DNA of 64,000 nucleotides from Neodiprion pinetum (taxonomy: Eukaryota; Arthropoda; Insecta; Hymenoptera; Diprionidae), in contig NC_060234.1 of NCBI RefSeq assembly GCF_021155775.2, positions 43,149,026 to 43,213,025 on the forward strand. Direction: 5' to 3'. The notes under the pieces were generated by a model, which saw only the letters and a list, made by a program, of their open reading frames with translations, did no database searches and was not told where the DNA came from. Shown here one piece after another: positions 55,897 through 64,000 of the stretch (positions within the stretch are counted from its first letter, which is position 1; each line of letters starts with the position of its first letter). Made by a program: the position numbers and the translations under genes.

Positions 55897-58878
55897 ATGT
55901 ATTGCACGTTAAAAAAATGGTAAGCCAATAGATATTCGAAAAATACTGCAATTTGAAATTAATTTCAAATTACTTTTTGTCTAAAAATGATTTTTCTTAA
56001 TATCCAGCATCCGCAGCCAAGACGCTGTAAGGGCCCTAAGCACAGGTGAAGTATCTACGGCTTTAAGACCCTTCTATTTCTCTGTGCATCCCGACTTGTT
56101 TGGCCAATTTCCCACACAAAGGGTAAGTCCTTGTTTTTAAATTTTTGTTTTGTATTCTGTGATGACATAAGTTATACTGCGTGTGTTTCTAACATGGATA
56201 GGTATAGCGTTAAGATCTGGCAGATTCTATGTTATTTATATCGTACATACTTGTGCGTGAAAGAGTTTCGTCAATCCTTTGTTCATTCACCGATTTCAAG
56301 TGCTATACAAAAATGCCAACACTGGAGCAAATATTAATTATAAAGTTTGCTTCATTTAATCTCCAGACTGTGAATGAAAACTCCCTGAAGCAGTTGAGTT
56401 CTTTGATTGAAACTCTGCAGCAACGGAGGCCAATCAGGCCGACTACGCTGCCCTTTTATCTACGCTCAAAAGACGAAAAAGAAGTCAAGGCTGGAAAATT
56501 TACCTTGGTGAAAATACAGTTGGCAGATCGTGATGTCAGAGAAACAATTCTGTGCATACTTAAGGCATGCAATCTTTCCACAACTTTCGTTGATAAAATA
56601 GAAGAGAAAAAACCACCAGTTTCAAAGCTAAAGTCACAATTTTGGCAGAGGTATAGAGCACATGATGGCAGAATTGATTTTTCTGAACTTGAGGATGATC
56701 CTATCTATGCTTCCATTATTATGAGGAGGAAAATCAACTTGGAACCTGACACGTTCAAGTAAGTGTATGTATCAGCCCTAAACGCGATCAACCTTTAATA
56801 GAATTCAGCTCTTTCTTTGGTTGGTTTTCACAACCGTCACCTTCAACGTTCAAGACAAGGTTCACGATGTATCAGTGCATAGACGTTGTGAAATGTATAT
56901 GCAAAGCACAAATAAGTCTTTAAAATTCTGTCATATCTTAGAAAATTTGGTAGAAATCCATTAATTACTGATGTTATTATATATTTCCACAAGTAATCAT
57001 CTAATGCACGCAGCAAAAATAAACTGCTTTCAATTTACTTTGATAAATCAATTATTTTTATAATGATCCAGAACAAAAAAGATGAAATCAGGATGATGAT
57101 ATAAATAAATAAAAGATGGGGTTTAAAAAACGGCTGCGACCACTTTTCATACACATTCAAAGAAAAATCAGCATTACCTTCAACTAACGAAGAAGCATTT
57201 TCTTTCTAATCAAGTATGCTGATCGCGTTATTATAGGTTTTATGCATTCTATACATTGTGTAATAATAGTGTCCAGAAAAAAATGTTGAGTGCCTGGAAA
57301 TGTCAGAAAATTAGTACATAATTATATAAAAACTTATACATAAGTATATTTTGGTTTGTACTATGGATTGTTAAGAGTCACAAAGATGTTTTGGTGTTTC
57401 AGAGCATATTTAGAAAAGCATAGCAATGAAGCCCTTGTGAAATTAGAGGCATGTCGACCGATCCGTGAGGAGGTGGCCAAACTAGAGAAAGAATTATGTT
57501 TAGACTTGGGCTTGAAGAAAATAGTTTGGGACTGCGGCTGGAATATTGCTCACTATCGCGGTTGCTTATTAGCCTTTCTAGCACTCTCCAAACACCATCC
57601 TGAGCCCATGAAAGTTCTCCAAGGTAGAATTCTAGTCTTTGCTAATGACACAGGCATCAATTTGGAGGGAAATGTAATGTTGAACTCTGGTGAAGTGCGG
57701 CACAACTGGCTTGATGTAAGACATGTTAATAGATACAAAATTTTGAAGTAGAAATTGAGTGGTAGTCGTTAAAGTAGTATGTGGTTTTAACGGTTAACAT
57801 TGCAGCTAGTGAAGAATGTGAAAAAACAAGATGCTGTTCTGCTGCGGCTCCCGGCATTTGAAAAGGCTGTCTCTCAAGTTCTGCTTGGCATCAAAGTTGG
57901 AAGACGGTGTGTAACGTAGAGTAGGTAATGAGTGACGGTAAGGCTCAGGGTGCAATTTATGTGCAGGAAATTCATGCCGAAGGTCATGGTGGATCAGTAC
58001 GAACAACAGTTGCGTCAGTTAACTACTACTCTGAGTGACTATCGTAGCCGTAGAAAATACCCGACAGATTGGCCCGAAGATCTGAGCGCTTACGAAATTG
58101 TAGTCGAAACGTAGGTTCTTCAGAGTCTTGTGCTAATTTTTTTTCGAATTTCGATGAAATTGAAGCAATTATCATTAAATATCTATTCTTTTTAATAGCG
58201 AAGCTGGGCCTCTGATGCTATCACCCACAGGACAATTCATCGTTCCATCATCCTGCCCTAGTTTTCTATTAATTAGCTTCATCACAGAAAATTTGAATGC
58301 AGCTACTGAGAGATTAAATCATTACAACAGGTATGTTTCTTCACAAAATTATCAGGGGTTTTACAAATCTAGGAAATTGAAAAAACTGCCAAAAGTCAAT
58401 GAACTCAATTACTGACTTGGACTTGATGACACAACAGCGAATCATTTTGGAGTATCAGCTCAGCTGCTGTTAAAAAATCTGTGCGAGAATATTTCCTTGT
58501 GGCACAAATGTCAGATCGACTATGTTATGCCCTTATCATTTGTAACTAGTTGTGTTGCAGACAAATATTTTCATTACACTTTGTGAATAAATTCGTTTTA
58601 TTGAAGGTTTTCAAAAAACTTAACAGTTTAATGTATTTTTCAGGGTGAAACACGTAGAACGAGAGCTTCATAGAAAAGTAGCACTCGAGCTAGAGCTGGC
58701 AGCGCTAGATAAAGATGATAGCATAACACCAGATTTGATGATAGAATGCTGCGAACACCTTTTGCAGAACAAAACTGTTCTAATGCCAATGCTTTCTGGG
58801 ATTAGGCTATGGGTCACTCACTACTATTCAGTTATGAGCGATGGAGTCTTATGTATACCATGGGACTGGAAAATATGA
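55897..58878 (+). CDS. TCAIM: TCAIM-like mitochondrial protein (DUF4460/DUF4461)
   Basis: 484 residues in eight exons: 55897-55919, 56008-56122, 56367-56758, 57403-57715, 57806-57906, 57967-58110, 58199-58330 and 58644-58878. The frame holds through every junction, including the 23-bp first exon (donor GTAAGC). Diagnostic is the N-terminal ALRPFYFSVHPDLFGQFP (DUF4460), followed by VNENSLKQLSSLIE. The C-terminal half, with VWDCGWNIAHYRGCL and ending MSDGVLCIPWDWKI, belongs to DUF4461. In vertebrates the protein is mitochondrial and modulates T-cell activation; its role in insects is not established. The short Arg/Lys-containing N-terminus before residue 20 could be a targeting peptide. Length matches vertebrate TCAIM. 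Confidence 0.92.
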
Positions 58879-60388
58879 TATAACAAATGTTTCATGATTT
58901 TCAATATCTTTAAAAAGACTTCAATAACGGTTCAACTATAGCGTATATTGTTGTAATTACAATTTTTTTATTTTTCTTTTGAATTTTATTTTCAATTTCG
59001 AAAGTTTACCTATTTTGGTATATTCTTTTAATGTATATTAAGCAAACTTGGAATGTTAAACTAGTATAGATTAGTCAACGAAGGTTCTTTTCATTCGAAT
59101 CGTAATGAGATAATTCTGTGCCATTCTTAGTAAGCAAACAGATTCTAATTCAACACTAGCGAATTATATTTATATCTAATTTAGCAACGAGACTGTAGTA
59201 CTATAGGTAATAACTGCACAGACAGTCTTGTATCACAGTTTTAGTCAATTATTAACAATCGTATTTGTACAATATCGGAATATCGATCACATTCTAATCA
59301 AATTTGAATTCTAAAGGGTGCAATTATGGTACATGTAAATACATTTTTATAAATAATGACAATATTTTTTGTCAGTGTCGCTATGTAATCTTGCGAGGAA
59401 AGTACATGCATTGGTTAGTATGTTTCATTTACTACTTATGCGTAAGAATAAAAACAAAGGCTGTAAAGATTATGAAGAAATTATGCATGAAATTTAATTT
59501 GAAATATCTTCTGCAAGTCCAAAATAAGACCCAGTCTTGTCAAATTTTTCATCTAAATGATTAAAAACGCTTTATTTAGAGTACAGACTTCAACAACTTT
59601 CTTATGAGTCAATTTTTTTTGACAGTGCTGGGTAGGAAAAAACACAAATATACCACATATATGTATGCCTGCGCTCGAGATCAGCAAATAAGGATTTTCA
59701 ATACAACATGAGCAATAGTGCCAACAAATATTAAAATAATGTAACTTAATTTTTTTCTAAAATTAGATAATAGCTTATATTTTTCTAAGCTTGTTGTAAC
59801 AGGCTGTTGTATAAAATGTTGTTTGCATCTAAAAATAAGTAGAAATAATGAACAATTGACAATAGCCATATGACATTATTATCTTGTAAATAAATTGACC
59901 TTGTTAGAAGAATTCGTTTATTCTTTTGTCTTTTCACACGGACCGTGGACAAACAAACGCCAGTCGATTCTGAAGAAGTCTGAAGGGTATATTCCGCAAC
60001 TTGACAAAGATCTGCTATGATAAACAAGGATAAAACAGCGAATGAGATTAGTTCGGAATACATCTTACCAACCTTACCAACTAAAGTTTGTGAACGCAGC
60101 CCAGGATTTCATTGTCATTTTCCTAAACGTCAAGTTCGTGGCACTCATTGAGTTGTCGCGTAGTCCGTTGTTGGGAGTTGTGTTTCATGTTGCGGATTCC
60201 AGATAAATAAAGTTGTGAACGTGATTAGTGCGTAGATGACTAATAACGGCTGCACCTTGATGCACAAAGTTCACTTTCACAGAGAATAGCAATAAGCTAT
60301 TCTCTGTCATTTTATTATCAACCAAAATTGACTGCGGCTGACAATCACCACTACAGTTCGGTGTCCCATGTATACAAAAACAATAAAA
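58879..60388. other. Spacer between TCAIM and ELMO
   Basis: No recognised gene. On the minus strand an open frame at 59785-60063 starts with a signal-peptide-like stretch (MYSELISFAVLSLFIIADLC) and later has the basic string RVKRQKNKR; it is listed under findings. The rest is AT-rich. Confidence 0.4.
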
Positions 60389-63300
60389 ATGCCAGCCACG
60401 AAGGATTCGAATATTGTTAAAATAGCCATAGAAATGGCCGATCAACAAGCACAATTAATTGAATTTAATCAAAAGCAGCCTTTGACCGGAATAATTCAGG
60501 TACATACATACTTTAATTAAATGAAGATTGAAGAGCCTATTCATCCAACCTCCAGTTTACTTTTCAGCGAATTATCGACTGCCAATAGTACTGAATGCGG
60601 ATATTCAACCTAAGGATCAAATTAATCTAAATAAAAATTCAATATCTGCTATGCTCTATGCTTGTTGCACATCCTTAAAATATTTTGACTTGATAAAAGT
60701 ATAGTTTGTTGCATAAATTGAATTCAAGTAAAATCTTTGGTCATAGCGACAATATTATTTATAAATTATCTATTTTCTGATGAACTCATCACTGTATATT
60801 TCGTCTTGCAGGAACTGTGCAATGCTTGGGATCTCTCAGATCCCGACACGTATGCTCTGCAATTTTCAGATAACAACCATAACTATATAACAGAAAAAAA
60901 TCGGAATGAAATAAAAAATGGAAGCATTTTAAGACTGGAACATTCACCTTCAAAAACAGCCAGCGACATACTAGCTAAACTAAACAATGGCAATAACGAT
61001 GAAAAAGTTGCAGCACTCCAGAAATTAAGCACTCTTAGCAACGACGTTACATTTGCTTTGGAATTTATCAATAAACAAGGCTTGGCTCTCATTATTTCAC
61101 AGGTAATTTTTAACAATGTGACTATTTGCACTGCAGTGTAAAAGTATTCAGGCATTTTGGACACCCTTGATAGGCTGAATATTTACTTGTCCCTATTATT
61201 TCAAAAGCAATTAGAGTTTTCGAACAATTATTCAATTTACATGACAGATGTTAAATTAGGGTCGATTACCATTCGTAACCATAGAGAGTAAGTTTCTAAT
61301 AAATTATATTCACATGGAAGTTTGGTGTGCCTCATCAAAATTGTTTTCGAGTTTTTTTATCTACAAATGAATCTGGAAAAATCATGACGTGCACACTTGG
61401 GTTATAATGTAACTTCAACTTCAAAGGAATCGAAGAACGATAAAGATCCTTCCATGATCAAACCTTGTCTCATCTCATAGTTTACTATGCAATGTGTATA
61501 TGATGTAACATTAATGTTTAACCAAAAACCAATCCCTTTAAAATACAAAAACTATTCATACCTTGTATTTAATAACTAGGAATTGCTGCTTCTTTATTCT
61601 TCTAGTAAACAGCTAATACTGCTCTTACAAATCTGTAACTCTGTTTCTTGAACGATTTGTTGATCCAAATCCAATGTTCTTTCATATGTCTTTTTATAAC
61701 GGTAGGTTGAGGCTGGTAAATCTAAAAGTAACACACTAGCCTTTCTCTTACAATCCTTTGTGGAATTGATGGATCATGGGATTGTATCGTGGGATATATT
61801 GGAATCTCCGTTCATAAATAAGGTGGCTAGCTATGTGAACAATCAAGCGACTCCGCCGGACTCTAAGGTCGTCGAAGCATCCTTGCAAATTTTGGAAAAT
61901 ATTGTCGTGAATTCTTCGGGAAAATACAGTCAAGTTGAAAAGGAAGTTACTTTTCCAAATTTAGTCATGCACTTGCAAAGTCAGAGCCCTCAAATCCAAC
62001 AAAATGCTATGTCCCTCATCAATGCTCTATTTCTCAAGGCAGACTTGCCTAAACGGCGAGCTGTCGCTGCTACTCTGCAATCTAAACAATTACGGCTCGT
62101 CTTTGTTACCAATGTTATACAATCAACAGGACAGGTAGGATTTAATAATAAATTGGTACTCAAACGTGAACATTTTCTCATAAAAGTTTTCTTAAATTGT
62201 TCAATTTACTTCCAGGTTGGCAGCGAGATGGCACATCAACTCTATGTGCTGCAGACACTGTTGCTAGGACTGTTAGAACAGAGAATGATGACTAAAATGG
62301 ATCCCCAAGATCAGGATGCACTTGACAAGATCAAAGAACTTCGTCGCATTGCATTTGATACTGAAGGGTCCGTAAGCGGAGATGTAACAGCTCGAAAACA
62401 AGGCATTTTTGCTAAAGATTACAAGAAACTAGGCTTTAAGTACGATATAAACCCAGCCATGGATTTTACCGAAACTCCACCAGGAATGTTAGCTCTGGAT
62501 TGTATGGTTTACTTTGCCAGAAATCATGTGGAGAGTTACACAAAGGTGGTTCTGGAGAATTCGTGTCGAGCCGATGAGCATGAGTGTCCATTTGGACGAA
62601 CTAGCGTCGAATTAGTAAAACTTCTCTGCGAGGTAAGATTTTTGAGCGATTGACAAGTATTTGACACAAAATTGTATTCAAGTAATGAAATATGCTATGA
62701 CATTCCAATATTTTTCGACCTTCTTTTAGGTATTACGAATAGGTGAAGCTCCCAGCGAACAAGGGCAGTGTTATCACCCAATGTTTTTTAAACATGATCA
62801 TCCCTTTGAAGAGTTTTACTGTGTATGCATAGTTTTACTGAATAAAACATGGAAAGAGATGCGGGCGACGACGGAGGACTTTGTCAAAGTCTTCTCTGTT
62901 GTTAAAGAGCAAATCACTCGAGCACTTCAGAGCAAACCGACAGGACTTGATAAGTTTAAATTGACACTGCATCAACTTACTTACTCTGTAATCACAAACC
63001 TCTGGCAGCAAGAAAGGACCAGCCGCGAGGAGTGTGAGAGCCATGCCAAACCTATCATTGAACTTCGGGAACAAATTACCCCTGAAATTATGGATCTTAT
63101 ACGCCAGCAGAGGCTTGGGTTCTTAGTCGAAGGTACTCGTTTCACCAAATATGGTCCCAGAGGTCAAGTAAGTTGAGCTTCTTTCAGAGCTGTTAGTTTA
63201 ATTTCTCATCAATAACACTGTACTCTAAAATTGCAATATAAGGAATATGATGATTTGTGACTTTAGAGAATGAAAGACAAATTTCGGTACGTTCGACTTT

Positions 63301-63857
63301 CACCAAATCACAAAGTGTTTCATTACGGTGAATGCGATGAGAAGTCTGTGCCAACAATTGACGAGCTTCCAGCAAAACTTGCGGTTGTCGAGATTCGTGC
63401 GCTTTTAACCGGTAGAGACTGTCCGCACATGAAGGACTTACAACGGCGAAAGACTACCCATCAGCTTGCATTTTCTTTGGCCCTTGATTCTGTCGAGGTG
63501 AGCAGTCTCGACTTTGTAGCACCAGATGAGCAAGTATTTGATTACTGGACTGACGGGATCAATGCTTTACTGGGTAAGCCTTTCTGAAAAATAATCATTA
63601 GTTTACAATGTAATCTTTGGAAATTAGAAATTGTTTCTTCACTTTTGTTGGAAATCAAACTGTACCATCACCTGTCTATATTCCGAACTTTAGGCAACAA
63701 GATGACGAGCAAGGAAACAGAAAAGGACCTGGAAACCCTCTTGTCTATGGATATTAAATTGAGATTATTAGATGCAGAGGGTATAGACATTCCGACCGAA
63801 CCTCCACCGATCCCAGACAATCCACCGCACTATGACTTTTGTTACGAACTCACATAG
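60389..63857 (+). CDS. Ced-12: Engulfment and cell motility protein (ELMO/CED-12)
   Basis: 718 residues in seven exons: 60389-60499, 60812-61102, 61706-62134, 62216-62632, 62730-63167, 63267-63573 and 63694-63857, all in frame. ELMO with DOCK180 (Myoblast city) forms the Rac guanine nucleotide exchange factor that acts downstream of engulfment receptors and in cell migration. Domains in order: N-terminal Ras-binding/ubiquitin-like region; armadillo-type repeats with the ELMO domain in the middle (around NPAMDFTETPPGMLALDCMV); a PH domain (RMKDKFRYVRLSPNHK…); and the C-terminal proline-rich DOCK-binding tail (EPPPIPDNPPHYDFCYEL). Start ATG 60389 gives MPATKDSNIVKIAIEM, as in orthologues. Length is usual and I see no break. 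Confidence 0.97.
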
Positions 63858-64000
63858 ACTTGAGAATTATATTGTGGGTTTTAATTTCATTAGTTTCATT
63901 ATCAGGTATCTCAAGATTTTACATACAAGATGTTAGTGCAATTTTTTATTTCATGTGCAAATGGTTTAAATGCCGCAATTGACTCATTAACTATAGGTTA
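63858..64000. other. ELMO 3' flank
   Basis: Only 143 bp of AT-rich sequence after the stop codon; the window ends here. Confidence 0.5.

Overview
The window is eukaryotic nuclear DNA from an insect, possibly a hymenopteran (low confidence). The host genes are split by short GT-AG introns, the host background is AT-rich, and the protein families are conserved animal ones. About 19 kb in the middle is different: GC-richer, gene-dense and almost intronless. It is a full-length Maverick/Polinton (adintovirus-type) element.

Host layout. IFT57 (intraflagellar transport) lies on the minus strand at 974-3152. It is followed by four tandem minus-strand genes for XK-related membrane proteins (the XKR/CED-8 scramblase family) at 5950-11237, 14801-16822, 39727-44223 and 49426-51460. 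All four have the same four-exon structure. A plus-strand dynein light chain roadblock gene (46695-47161) sits between copies three and four. On the right, all on the plus strand, are syntaxin-16 (53170-55142), TCAIM (55897-58878) and the engulfment adaptor ELMO/CED-12 (60389-63857). I could follow the reading frame through every exon junction of these genes.

The Polinton occupies 20126-39064. It has a perfect 6-bp target duplication (TCTGTT) and terminal inverted repeats of 1197 and 1152 bp, which differ in length mainly through a 47-bp minisatellite. Two genes run leftward: a small membrane protein and a protein with a PC4-like segment. The rest run rightward: a five-exon spliced gene, PolB, packaging ATPase, a small basic/hydrophobic protein, an acidic protein, DD35E integrase, penton-like minor capsid protein, a basic pVI/core-like protein, major capsid protein, a 'DIQGF' protein and an adenain-like protease. 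The replication, integration, packaging and virion genes are all present. The only clear lesion is one in-frame TGA in PolB. The least expected part is the spliced gene at 24434-25752: all four introns are phase 1, and a symmetric exon has been tandemly duplicated, with a third decayed copy inside an intron. Another is a four-copy, ~311-bp non-coding repeat between the divergent gene blocks.

Other mobile sequence. Intron 1 of the first XKR gene holds a decayed OTU-protease/AT-hook gene that ends near a Helitron-like hairpin-CTAG terminus, and an unrecognised two-exon coding segment. There is also a 682-bp foldback element (13775-14456), a 117-bp hairpin element (52512-52628) and several small tandem repeats.
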